Origin: Oscillospiraceae bacterium
Lineage (GTDB): Bacteria > Bacillota > Clostridia > Oscillospirales > Acutalibacteraceae
Reading direction: 5' to 3'
Assembly (NCBI GenBank): GCA_015066045.1
Contig: SVPD01000017.1
Location: forward strand, 1-47,137
DNA length: 47,137 nt
Shown here: one piece after another, positions 18,965-26,962 of the stretch
How the letters are laid out: each line of letters starts with the position of its first letter
Position numbering within the stretch: the first letter of the stretch is position 1
Translations under genes and position numbers: made by a program
Notes under the pieces: model-generated
Database searches by the model: none
Seen by the model: only the letters and a program-made list of their open reading frames with translations
What the model was told of the DNA's origin: nothing

Positions 18965-20028
18965 TATTTTGTACCTCCTTTACAGTGTGCTTTAATTGAT
19001 TCGAGAACAAGCTCGGGAGACGGAATCATACCGCCGACTCTGTTGCAAAGATAAACAGGCTTTTTGCACTCTGAGGCCAGTCGGATATCCTCGATCATCT
19101 GTCCCATAGAAAGCTCTACGGAAATAAAGCAGTCAACCTTGTCAGCTGCCTTTCTGAAGGCTTCGTTCGGGAAGGGCCAGAGTGTGATAGGTCTTATGAG
19201 ACCTGCCTTTACGCCTTCCTTTCTCGCTGCATTAATAGCATTCTTTGCTACTCTGGCAGCGATACCGAAGGCTGCGATACAGATTTCAGCATCGTCCATC
19301 ATATATTCTTCATACATAACTTCGTTTTCTTCGATAGCCTTGTATCTTTCGAATCTGGCGAAATTAAGCTTTTCGAGCTCCTCGGGAACGAGAGAAAGAG
19401 AATTGATGATATTCTTTTTTCTTTCGCATTTAGTGCCCGTTACAGCCCATGATTTGTCATATTCGTTAACCTTGACCTCTTCGAGAGAAACAGGCTCCAT
19501 CATCTGTCCCATGGTACCGTCGGCTAAAATCATAGAAGTCATTCTGTATTTTTCGGCGAGATCGAAGCCTTTGATGGTAAGGTCAGCCATTTCCTGCACT
19601 GAGGAGGGAGCGAGAACTATCATTTTAAAGTCACCGTGACCGCCACCCTTGGTAGCCTGAAAATAGTCAGACTGAGAGGGCTGGATACCGCCGAGACCGG
19701 GGCCACCGCGCTGAACATTTACGACAAGAGAGGGAAGGTCACTGCCGGCAAGATAAGAAAGACCTTCTGCCTTGAGTGAAATTCCGGGGCTTGAGGATGA
19801 TGTCATAACTCTTTTGCCCGTACCTGCCACACCGTAAACCATATTGATGGCAGCCACTTCGCTTTCAGCCTGAAGGAAGCATCCGCCGATTTTAGGCATC
19901 TTTTTGGCCATATAGGCAGCAATTTCCGTCTGAGGAGTAATGGGATAACCGAAGTAATGGCGGCAGCCTGCGAGAATAGCAGCCTCAGCGATAGCTTCGT
20001 TACCCTTCATAAGTACTTTTTCAGCCAT
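18964..20028 (-). CDS. 2-oxoacid:ferredoxin oxidoreductase, alpha subunit (VorB/KorA-like)
   Basis: A 354-aa alpha subunit with an N-terminal pyrimidine-binding domain (GCRHYFGYPITPQTEIAAY) and a C-terminal transketolase-like domain. Its length matches what I recall of clostridial and archaeal VorB (about 350 aa), not fused pyruvate oxidoreductases. GTGKRVMTSSSSPGISL is the conserved TPP-side loop. ATG 20028 has GAGGTG. The order delta-alpha-beta-gamma is the usual four-subunit layout. Confidence 0.93.
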   Translation of the reverse strand: MAEKVLMKGNEAIAEAAILAGCRHYFGYPITPQTEIAAYMAKKMPKIGGCFLQAESEVAAINMVYGVAGTGKRVMTSSSSPGISLKAEGLSYLAGSDLPSLVVNVQRGGPGLGGIQPSQSDYFQATKGGGHGDFKMIVLAPSSVQEMADLTIKGFDLAEKYRMTSMILADGTMGQMMEPVSLEEVKVNEYDKSWAVTGTKCERKKNIINSLSLVPEELEKLNFARFERYKAIEENEVMYEEYMMDDAEICIAAFGIAARVAKNAINAARKEGVKAGLIRPITLWPFPNEAFRKAADKVDCFISVELSMGQMIEDIRLASECKKPVYLCNRVGGMIPSPELVLESIKAHCKGGTK

Positions 20029-20040
20029 TTTATCAGCACC

Positions 20041-20247
20041 TCACTTTTCTACTTTGATAATGCAGTCGGGACACATAGTAGCACAGAAAGCGCAGCCGAT
20101 ACATTTGGTTTCATCTGTCATTTCTGCGGGAGAATGCCCCTTTGCATTGATTTTGTCTTTGGCAATTACGAGAATTTTTTTCGGGCAGGCTATTACACAT
20201 AAGCCACAGCCCTTACACATATCTGTTTTAAACGTTACTTTAGGCAC
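20041..20247 (-). CDS. Ferredoxin-like delta subunit, 2x[4Fe-4S]
   Basis: A 68-aa dicluster ferredoxin: CKGCGLCVIACPKK and CIGCAFCATMCPDC provide two complete C-x2-C-x2-C-x3-C sets. It passes electrons between the TPP subunit and external ferredoxin. An ATG at 20262 is open but has no ribosome site. GGAGG sits 8-9 nt before a GTG at 20247, giving the expected N-terminus (M)PKVTFKTDMCKGC, so I chose the GTG. Confidence 0.9.
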   Translation of the reverse strand: MPKVTFKTDMCKGCGLCVIACPKKILVIAKDKINAKGHSPAEMTDETKCIGCAFCATMCPDCIIKVEK

Positions 20248-20262
20248 AGTAAATACCTCCAT

Positions 20263-20925
20263 TTAAAATAATTTGCTTTGTAATTTCAGAGGGAAAATCT
20301 CTTTTCCGCACTCCTTCAGCTCTTCATAGAGTCTGTTTTCGCAGCAGGTAAACAGTACAGGCAGACCGCTCAGCTCAGAAAGCCTTTCGGCCTCACCTAC
20401 AGATGAAAGCACGTCACCTGCATCCGTTTCGTTACCTAAATTTGAATTATTGGCGATAGAAGTAAATTTCAGAGACGATGCAGCCTCTATTTCCTTCATA
20501 ACCCCGTAGGCCTCCTCGGCCGTTCTGGTAAGCGGTCGGTAAAAGTTCGCCACGAAAACCATTTCGTAGTTATTTTCTTCTGCGATAGAGGGTGCAAATC
20601 TGCCCAAGGCTATAGCACCCGCATCGTCGCCGCCTATATCCATAACCGCACGGTATCTTTTATCGTTTACCACACGGTACATATTTTTCGGCAAAGAGGG
20701 TATGTCGAGGTTTGTATTGGCAAAGTCGGAGCAGATAAGCTCTATCCCCTTTTCCGCCAGCTCCTTTTCACTGTCCTTTGTGCGGAAATAGGGATTAACT
20801 ATGTCCAGATCGGCTATGAGAACGGGGTAGCCCTCATCCTTAAGCCTTACTGCATAGTTAACTGCGATATTGGTTTTACCGCTGCCGTAATGCCCTGCGA
20901 AAAGCACTATTCTTTTATCTGTCAT
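20263..20925 (-). CDS. P-loop ATPase (MinD/ParA-like SIMIBI) of the oxidoreductase operon
   Basis: A 220-aa soluble ATP-binding protein. Walker A is AGHYGSGKTN at residues 10-19; IADLDIVNPYF is the downstream deviant-Walker/switch region and MDIGGDDAG the Walker B region. The fold type resembles MinD/CooC-type ATPases that mature metalloenzymes or act in partitioning. Being first in the operon, 2 bp or less from the ferredoxin gene, suggests help in cofactor insertion for the oxidoreductase (inference). It has its own promoter and an AAAGGGTG ribosome site. Confidence 0.75.
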   Translation of the reverse strand: MTDKRIVLFAGHYGSGKTNIAVNYAVRLKDEGYPVLIADLDIVNPYFRTKDSEKELAEKGIELICSDFANTNLDIPSLPKNMYRVVNDKRYRAVMDIGGDDAGAIALGRFAPSIAEENNYEMVFVANFYRPLTRTAEEAYGVMKEIEAASSLKFTSIANNSNLGNETDAGDVLSSVGEAERLSELSGLPVLFTCCENRLYEELKECGKEIFPLKLQSKLF

Positions 20926-20940
20926 AACAACGCACCCTTT

Positions 20941-20969
20941 ATTATATTACAATCGTTTATGTATTTCAA
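20941..20969 (-). promoter_or_regulatory. Promoter of the ATPase-ferredoxin-oxidoreductase-ilvE operon
   Basis: -35 TTGAAA (20964-20969), 17-bp spacer, -10 TATAAT (20941-20946) on the minus strand. No terminator is visible between the preceding acyl-CoA synthetase gene and this point, so readthrough from the Ile T-box operon is also possible. Confidence 0.65.
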
Positions 20970-20986
20970 CATCTGACAGAAAAAAA

Positions 20987-23257
20987 TTAAAGTTTATTTC
21001 TCTGGATTTTACCGCTGATTGTTTTGGGAAGCTCGTCACGGAATACTACTATTCTGGGATACTTATAAGGAGCGGTATTCTTTTTGACGTAATTCTGAAT
21101 TTCCTTTTTAAGCTCCTCTGTAGGCTCGGTTCCCTTGGTGAGAACGACGCTCGCCTTTACAACCTGTCCTCTTATTTCATCGGGGGCAGCAGAAACGCCG
21201 CATTCGAGAACATAGGGAAGCTCCATAATTACATTTTCGATTTCGAAAGGTCCGATTCTGTAGCCGGATGATTTGATAACATCATCGATACGGCTGACAT
21301 ACCAATAATAGCCGTCTTCATCGCACCAAGCGGTATCACCGGTGTGATACATTCCGTCGTGCCATACCTCGTCTGTTTTATCCTGCTCGTTATAATAGCC
21401 CTTAAAGAGACCGCAGGGAACCTTTTTGTCGGTTCTTACCACGATTTCACCGGTTTCACCTACGGCACATTCATTTCCGTCGGGATCAACGATAGCGATA
21501 TCATAGCAAGGAACAGGCTTACCCATAGCACCGGGCTTCGGAGTGGTTCCGACGAGATTTGCGATGGTAAGAGTGGTTTCGGTCTGACCGAAGCCCTCCA
21601 TAATCACGAGCCCCGTGGATTTGTGGAACTGATGGAATACCTCGGGGTTAAGAGCTTCACCCGCCGTAGTGGCATATCTGATGGATGAGAGGTCATACTT
21701 CGAAAGGTCCTCTTTGATGAGCATTCTGTACATAGTCGGAGGAGCACAGAATGTGGTAATCTGATATTTGGCAAACATAGGAAGAATATCAGAAGCATCG
21801 AAGCGGTCAAAGTCATAGGTGAATACTGCGCCCTCACACATCCACTGTCCGTAAAATTTACCCCACATAGCCTTACCCCAGCCTGTGTCTGAAATGGTAA
21901 GGTGCAGGTCATTGGGCTTGATTGAGTGCCAGTATTTGGCAGTGATGAAATGGCCGAGAGCGTATTTGTAGGAATGAGCCGCAATCTTAGGATAGCCGGT
22001 AGTACCGGAGGTGAAGAACATAAGCATAGTGTCATCACCGCAGGGGCTTTCATCAGTTCTTTCGTAAATGCTTCTGAAAAGCTTATATTCCTTATCAAAG
22101 TTATGCCAGCCTTCTCTGTCATTGCCTACGATAACCTTGTGAGCGAGACCGTCATAGTTTTCGGCAGCCTTATCGATCTGAGCTGCAGTCTGACCGTCGC
22201 TTGTGCAAAGAATAGCGGAAATACCTGCTGCCTTGAAGCGATATTCAAAGTCGTGCTCTACGAGCTGATTGGTGGCGGGAATGATGATAGCACCGATTTT
22301 ATGTAAGGCCAGTGCGCAAATCCAGAACTGATAGTGACGCTTAAGAACGAGCATTACTCTGTCGCCCTTTTTTATACCGATGCTGATAAAGTAGTTTGCA
22401 GCACGTGCAGACTCCTTTTTCATATCATTATAGGTAAATCTTCTTTCAGTCTTGTCTGCGGAAATGTGAAGCATAGCGAGCTTATCGGGGTATTTATTCG
22501 CTACGGCATCCACTACATCGAAGGCGAAATTGAATTCGTTTTCGTTTTTATAATCAAGCTTGGTAAGAACGCCTTTTTCATTTTCTTCGGTTTCGATGAA
22601 TTTTCTGACCTCGAGCTCGTGAGAAACCTTGGTCGAAGAAAGCTCAACCTCAGCCTCGGCTTTGACGGTTTTCTCTTCACCGGCTACAACCACGGCGATA
22701 AACGTGCAGTCCTCACCGTCAACGGCAATCATACCGTGAGGAGTGGAGCTATTGTAGTAAATACTGTCGCCCTCTGAGAGAATTTCTGTGTGATTACCTA
22801 CTCTGACCTTAAGCTTTCCTGAAAGAACATAGTCAAACTCCTGACCGCTGTGAGTAGTGGTATTTATAGGCTTATCCTGAAGCTCTTTTTTGTATTCGTA
22901 TTTGGCAAGATAAGGCTCGGCGAGCTTCTTTCTGAAAAGAAGGGCAAGATGATTGATTTCGATGCCGTCTTCCTTAGAGGTTATTTTGCCCTGTCCCTTT
23001 CGTGTAACGGTGTAGGAAGAAAGATTACTGCTTCTTCCCTCGAGAAGGTCAGTCTTTCCTATGCCGAAAATCTTGGCGCATTTGTGGATGAAGGAGAAAG
23101 GAAAATCATCGGCACCCTGCTCGTATGAGGCATACTGCTCGGCGCTGATATCCACCTTTTCAGCCATTTCCTCCTGTGTGTAGCCTGCGATTTCACGCAT
23201 TTCCTTGATTCTGAAGGCTACTTCCTTAAGCTCGTTATTCATTTTATTAAGTTCCAT
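20987..23257 (-). CDS. XRE HTH - cupin - acyl-CoA synthetase fusion protein
   Basis: A 756-aa three-part protein. Residues about 8-70 are an XRE helix-turn-helix (IAGYTQEEMAEKVDISAEQY). Residues about 115-195 are a cupin (THSGQEFDYVLSGKLKVRV, STPHGM). From about 240 to the end is an adenylate-forming acyl-CoA synthetase of the medium-chain ACSM type, with the ATP motif FFTSGTTGYPK at 414-424, EGFGQTET, YHTGDTAW and a C-terminal lysine in KTISGKIQR. HTH-cupin is a common stand-alone regulator layout; joined to an enzyme it could sense acid, acyl-AMP or CoA ester and control transcription directly. One uninterrupted frame; ATG 23257 has AAGGAGA. It lies behind the Ile T-box. Confidence 0.92.
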   Translation of the reverse strand: MELNKMNNELKEVAFRIKEMREIAGYTQEEMAEKVDISAEQYASYEQGADDFPFSFIHKCAKIFGIGKTDLLEGRSSNLSSYTVTRKGQGKITSKEDGIEINHLALLFRKKLAEPYLAKYEYKKELQDKPINTTTHSGQEFDYVLSGKLKVRVGNHTEILSEGDSIYYNSSTPHGMIAVDGEDCTFIAVVVAGEEKTVKAEAEVELSSTKVSHELEVRKFIETEENEKGVLTKLDYKNENEFNFAFDVVDAVANKYPDKLAMLHISADKTERRFTYNDMKKESARAANYFISIGIKKGDRVMLVLKRHYQFWICALALHKIGAIIIPATNQLVEHDFEYRFKAAGISAILCTSDGQTAAQIDKAAENYDGLAHKVIVGNDREGWHNFDKEYKLFRSIYERTDESPCGDDTMLMFFTSGTTGYPKIAAHSYKYALGHFITAKYWHSIKPNDLHLTISDTGWGKAMWGKFYGQWMCEGAVFTYDFDRFDASDILPMFAKYQITTFCAPPTMYRMLIKEDLSKYDLSSIRYATTAGEALNPEVFHQFHKSTGLVIMEGFGQTETTLTIANLVGTTPKPGAMGKPVPCYDIAIVDPDGNECAVGETGEIVVRTDKKVPCGLFKGYYNEQDKTDEVWHDGMYHTGDTAWCDEDGYYWYVSRIDDVIKSSGYRIGPFEIENVIMELPYVLECGVSAAPDEIRGQVVKASVVLTKGTEPTEELKKEIQNYVKKNTAPYKYPRIVVFRDELPKTISGKIQRNKL

Positions 23258-23283
23258 AAGCCAGTCTCCTTAATAATAATTTT

Positions 23284-23551
23284 AAAAAAATAAACCCGTC
23301 TCAAAGAAAAAACTTTGAGACGAGTAAAATACAATACCCGCGGTACCACTCAAATTGCGGAATAGCCGCCCCTTCAAGCTCTGACAAGCTCTATGCACTG
23401 ACGTAGCATTCACGGAAAGGACTACTGCAGGTTCGCCCTTTCGGCTCAGAAGTGATGGGATTTGAAAATTCACATTACCGACTTTCCAGCACCGTCGGCT
23501 CTCTGTTAACGCTCCGATTCATCCGTCTTCGTCATAGCCTTTTATTTAATT
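23284..23551 (-). promoter_or_regulatory. T-box riboswitch, specifier ATC (Ile)
   Basis: Minus-strand leader of the HTH-cupin-acyl-CoA synthetase gene. It has the stem I distal loop AGAGAGCCGACGG, the T-box core GAGTGGTACCGCGGG (23337-23351) and terminator CGTCTCAAAG/CTTTGAGACG with a T7 tail. The specifier is placed by the constant distance to the K-turn GAGC: ATC-A-CTTCT-GAGC, with ATC at 23454-23456. Uncharged tRNA-Ile should block termination, so the gene is expressed on isoleucine starvation. Confidence 0.9.
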
Positions 23552-23557
23552 ATTAAG

Positions 23558-23586
23558 ATTTTAGCACTTTAAAACATCTTTGTCAA
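23558..23586 (-). promoter_or_regulatory. Promoter of the Ile T-box transcript
   Basis: -35 TTGACA (23581-23586), 17-bp spacer, -10 TAAAAT (23558-23563). Confidence 0.8.
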
Positions 23587-23612
23587 TACAAATTTCAGTT
23601 TTTTTGAAAAAA

Positions 23613-24425
23613 TTAAAATATTTTATCTTCATCGATGCCGAAAAGCTTAGCGGAATTTTTACAGAGTATTTTTTCAGCCTCTTCATCCTCCAGCCCGAGG
23701 GCAGCAAATCTCTTTATTTCTTCCTCGTAAAACCACATAGGATGGTCTGTTCCGAACAGGACACGGTCCGCCCCGTAGGCTCTTACCAGCTGTCTGCCTC
23801 TTTCGGGTGAAACCGCATAAAGAGTCGATGAGCAGTCCACATAAAAGTTCTGATAGTCGCAAAGCTTGCTGACCGCCTCATCCCAAACGGACCAGCCACC
23901 GAAATGTGCGCCGATAACAGTCAGATCAGGATATTTTTCGAGAATACGTGCCATTCTGTCGGGATTGGAAAAGTCGTATCTGTAGTCACCCGTGTGCAGA
24001 AGCACAGGCAGCTCACCTCTGCAGAGCTGATAAATTTTTTCGCATCTCTCATCGTCGATAGCTATTTTCTGAAAATCGGGGTGTAGCTTAACGCCCCTGA
24101 GCCCCAGACTTTTAAGATGCTCATAGTCCCCTGCCATATCCTCGGAATCGGGATGCAGAGAGCCGAGACCGGTCATAATACCGGCACTGCTCTTTACGGT
24201 TTCAGCGATAAAGGCATTGATAGTCTGTACCTGCTTGGGTGTGGTCGCTACAGAAAAAACTACATAATGCTTTATTCCGTATTTTGCTCCCTCTCTCACG
24301 AGAGTAGAGCATCTGCCGTCATAGCCCAAATCAATATCGTAAAAATTTCTGATGCTTTCCACGGCTCTGTCAGCTATCCTGTCGGGATAAACGTGACAAT
24401 GACAGTCAATTATGGGATAATCCAC
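23613..24425 (-). CDS. Amidohydrolase-2 family metal-dependent hydrolase
   Basis: A 270-aa TIM-barrel protein of the amidohydrolase-related (ACMSD-like) family. Metal-ligand motifs are IDCHCHVYPD at the N-terminus, GVKLHPDFQ, LLHTGDY, IGAHFGG and FGTDHPMW. Members hydrolyse or decarboxylate small carboxylates; the substrate is not evident. The start is GTG 24425, 15 bp after the preceding synthetase gene, so it is the third gene of the Leu T-box operon. Its presence in a branched-chain acid operon suggests a side step in acid metabolism (inference). Confidence 0.88.
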   Translation of the reverse strand: MDYPIIDCHCHVYPDRIADRAVESIRNFYDIDLGYDGRCSTLVREGAKYGIKHYVVFSVATTPKQVQTINAFIAETVKSSAGIMTGLGSLHPDSEDMAGDYEHLKSLGLRGVKLHPDFQKIAIDDERCEKIYQLCRGELPVLLHTGDYRYDFSNPDRMARILEKYPDLTVIGAHFGGWSVWDEAVSKLCDYQNFYVDCSSTLYAVSPERGRQLVRAYGADRVLFGTDHPMWFYEEEIKRFAALGLEDEEAEKILCKNSAKLFGIDEDKIF

Positions 24426-24440
24426 TTAATCACTCTTTTC

Positions 24441-26960
24441 TTATGCAGTTACGACTGAATCAGCCTTCTGCAGGCCGTATTTTTCTATAGCCTCTTCACG
24501 CATTTTGTATTTAAGGATTTTACCTGCTACGTTCATGGGGAAGCCGCTGACAAAATCGATATACTTAGGCACCTTATGCTTAGCCATATGATCACGGATA
24601 TACTGCTTCATTTCATCCTCGGTCATAGTCACGCCGTCCTTAAGAACGATCCAGGCGGCGATTTCTTCGCCGTATTGCTCATCGGGAACACCGATAACCT
24701 GAACATCCTTTACTTTTTCGTGGGTATAGATAAACTCTTCTATTTCCTTGGGATAAATGTTTTCACCGCCACGGATAATCATATCCTTGAGTCTGCCGGT
24801 GATTTTATAGTTTCCGTCCTCTGTTTTGCAGGCAAGGTCACCTGTATGGAGCCAGCCCTGTTTGTCGATAGCAGCCGCAGTAGCCTTGGGCATTTTATAA
24901 TAGCCCTTCATAATGTTATAGCCTCTGGCTACAAATTCACCTGTTTCGCCCACAGGCATATCTTCGCCCGTTTCGGGATCGACTATCTTACATTCGATTT
25001 CGGGAAGAGCACGGCCGACAGTGCTTACTCTGACCTCGAGAGAATCATCGGTAGAGCTCATGGTACAGCCGGGTGATGCTTCGGTCTGGCCGTAAACGAT
25101 GGTGATTTCCTTCATATTCATTTTATTGACTACATCCTGCATAACGGAGATAGGACAGGGTGAACCTGCCATAATACCTGTTCTCATATAAGAGAAATCA
25201 GTTTTCGGGAAATCGGGATGCTCCAGAAGTGCGATAAACATAGTCGGAACACCGTGGAAGCAGGTAATCTTTTCCTGATTAATGCAGGCCAAGGCCGGCT
25301 TCGGGGTGAAGTACGGAATGGGAGAAAGAGTTACACCGTGAGTCATAGATGCGGTCATAGCCAGAACCATGCCGAAGCAGTGGAACATAGGCACCTGAAT
25401 CATCATTCTGTCAGCAGTGGAAAGATCCATTCTGTCACCGATGCACTTACCGTTATTTACTACATTGTAATGTGTAAGCATAACGCCCTTCGGGAAGCCT
25501 GTAGTACCGGATGTGTACTGCATATTGCATACATCGTCGGGATTTACGGTGGCTGCTATGCGGTAAACCTCTTCCAGAGGTACGTTTTCACTTCTGGCGA
25601 TAGCCTCATCCCATTCGAGACAGCCTTTTTTCTTAAAGCCGACAGTGATAACATTACGCAGGAATGGAAGTCTCTTACTGTGTAAGGGCTTGCCCGGCTC
25701 GAGAGCTTCAAGCTCAGGACAAAGCTCACCGATGATTTCGGCATAATGAGAATCACGGTAGCCCTCTACGAGAATGAGTGTGTGAGTATCGGACTGTTTG
25801 AGAAGATACTCTGCCTCGTGAATCTTATAGGCGGTGTTCATGGTAACAAGCACTGCTCCGAGCTTCGTGGCTGCCCAGAATGCGATGTACCACTGAGGGA
25901 TGTTAGTAGCCCATACCGCTACGTGTGAGCCCGGTCTGATGCCCATAGAAAGGAAGGCACGGCAGCACTCGTCTACATCATCTCTGAACTGAGCGTATGT
26001 TCTGGTGTAATTGAGAGTAGTATATTTGAAAGCATACTGGTCAGGGAACTCTTCTACCATAGTGTCGAGAACCTGAGAGAAGGTCTTGCGGATAAGAGCC
26101 TCCTTTTTCCATACGAAATTACCTGTACCTCTTTTATTACGGTAAAGATGACTCTTTTTTCTGGAGGGAGTCTGGAACTGCTGCATATACTGGTAGAAAT
26201 GAGCATAAATTACGTCGATTTCTTTAAGATCCTCCATCCAGTCGGGATTCCATTCGAGAGAAATGAAGCCGTCATAGTTTACGGATGCGAGAGCGTTAAT
26301 CATAATCTCAGTGGGAATTTCACCCTCACCCATAAGGCAGTATTCACGCTTTCCGTCGATTTCCGCCGAGTCCTTTATATGAACGTGCTTTATGTAAGCC
26401 CCGAGGTTGGTTATGGTTTTTTCGGGGTCCTCCCCTTCCTCACAGAAGGTATGGTACATATCCCACAGAGCAGCCACGGAATCGCAGGCAAACTCGATAA
26501 GAATATCACGTAAGGCAGCCGTATTTCTGAACATACCTGTGGTTTCGATAAGCACGGTTACATTCTTTTCGGCTGCAAATTCGGTGATTTCACTCAGACA
26601 TCCGAGAACGTTCTCTCTGGCATTTTCGCTTTCGCCCGATGCGTAAACACGCACATAGGGAGAACGGATAGAGGAAGCAAATTCGATATATTTTCTGATA
26701 TGCTCTCTGTTTTCAGCGATATTACTGTCAGAAACATCCACGCTGATGTCTACGCAGGGAACGGAAATACCCTTGTCGTTAAGAGAACGGACTGTAGCTG
26801 CTGAATTATACTTATGGAAGGGGCCGTCCTTTTCATATAAGGAGGAGCCGATAACATTATGAAGCTCTATGCCGCAAAAACCGTTTTCCTCGGCAAGAGT
26901 AACAAAATCCTGCCAGGAATAATCCTTCCAGCCGTTGATAGAAAAAGAAAGTTTATTCAT
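24441..26960 (-). CDS. Sugar-phosphate isomerase-like TIM barrel fused to acyl-CoA synthetase
   Basis: An 839-aa two-domain protein. Residues 1 to about 262 are a xylose-isomerase-like/AP-endonuclease-2 TIM barrel with apparent metal ligands Glu139 (VLIETTG), Asp167 (LWDMYH), His194 (HVHIKD) and a Glu near 236 (SLEWNPD). Residues about 290-830 are an AMP-forming acyl-CoA synthetase with YTSGTTGFPKG, YGQTEASPG, LHTGDLA and the C-terminal catalytic lysine in AGKILKYKM. Both halves look active. One continuous frame with GGAGG before ATG 26960; second gene behind the Leu T-box. The acid substrate is presumably a branched-chain fatty acid (inference). Confidence 0.92.
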   Translation of the reverse strand: MNKLSFSINGWKDYSWQDFVTLAEENGFCGIELHNVIGSSLYEKDGPFHKYNSAATVRSLNDKGISVPCVDISVDVSDSNIAENREHIRKYIEFASSIRSPYVRVYASGESENARENVLGCLSEITEFAAEKNVTVLIETTGMFRNTAALRDILIEFACDSVAALWDMYHTFCEEGEDPEKTITNLGAYIKHVHIKDSAEIDGKREYCLMGEGEIPTEIMINALASVNYDGFISLEWNPDWMEDLKEIDVIYAHFYQYMQQFQTPSRKKSHLYRNKRGTGNFVWKKEALIRKTFSQVLDTMVEEFPDQYAFKYTTLNYTRTYAQFRDDVDECCRAFLSMGIRPGSHVAVWATNIPQWYIAFWAATKLGAVLVTMNTAYKIHEAEYLLKQSDTHTLILVEGYRDSHYAEIIGELCPELEALEPGKPLHSKRLPFLRNVITVGFKKKGCLEWDEAIARSENVPLEEVYRIAATVNPDDVCNMQYTSGTTGFPKGVMLTHYNVVNNGKCIGDRMDLSTADRMMIQVPMFHCFGMVLAMTASMTHGVTLSPIPYFTPKPALACINQEKITCFHGVPTMFIALLEHPDFPKTDFSYMRTGIMAGSPCPISVMQDVVNKMNMKEITIVYGQTEASPGCTMSSTDDSLEVRVSTVGRALPEIECKIVDPETGEDMPVGETGEFVARGYNIMKGYYKMPKATAAAIDKQGWLHTGDLACKTEDGNYKITGRLKDMIIRGGENIYPKEIEEFIYTHEKVKDVQVIGVPDEQYGEEIAAWIVLKDGVTMTEDEMKQYIRDHMAKHKVPKYIDFVSGFPMNVAGKILKYKMREEAIEKYGLQKADSVVTA

Positions 26961-26962
26961 AC

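Noticed and set aside
23281-23551. Short minus-strand peptide overlapping the Ile T-box
   Set aside because: The region is fully explained by the T-box RNA structure and has no ribosome site.
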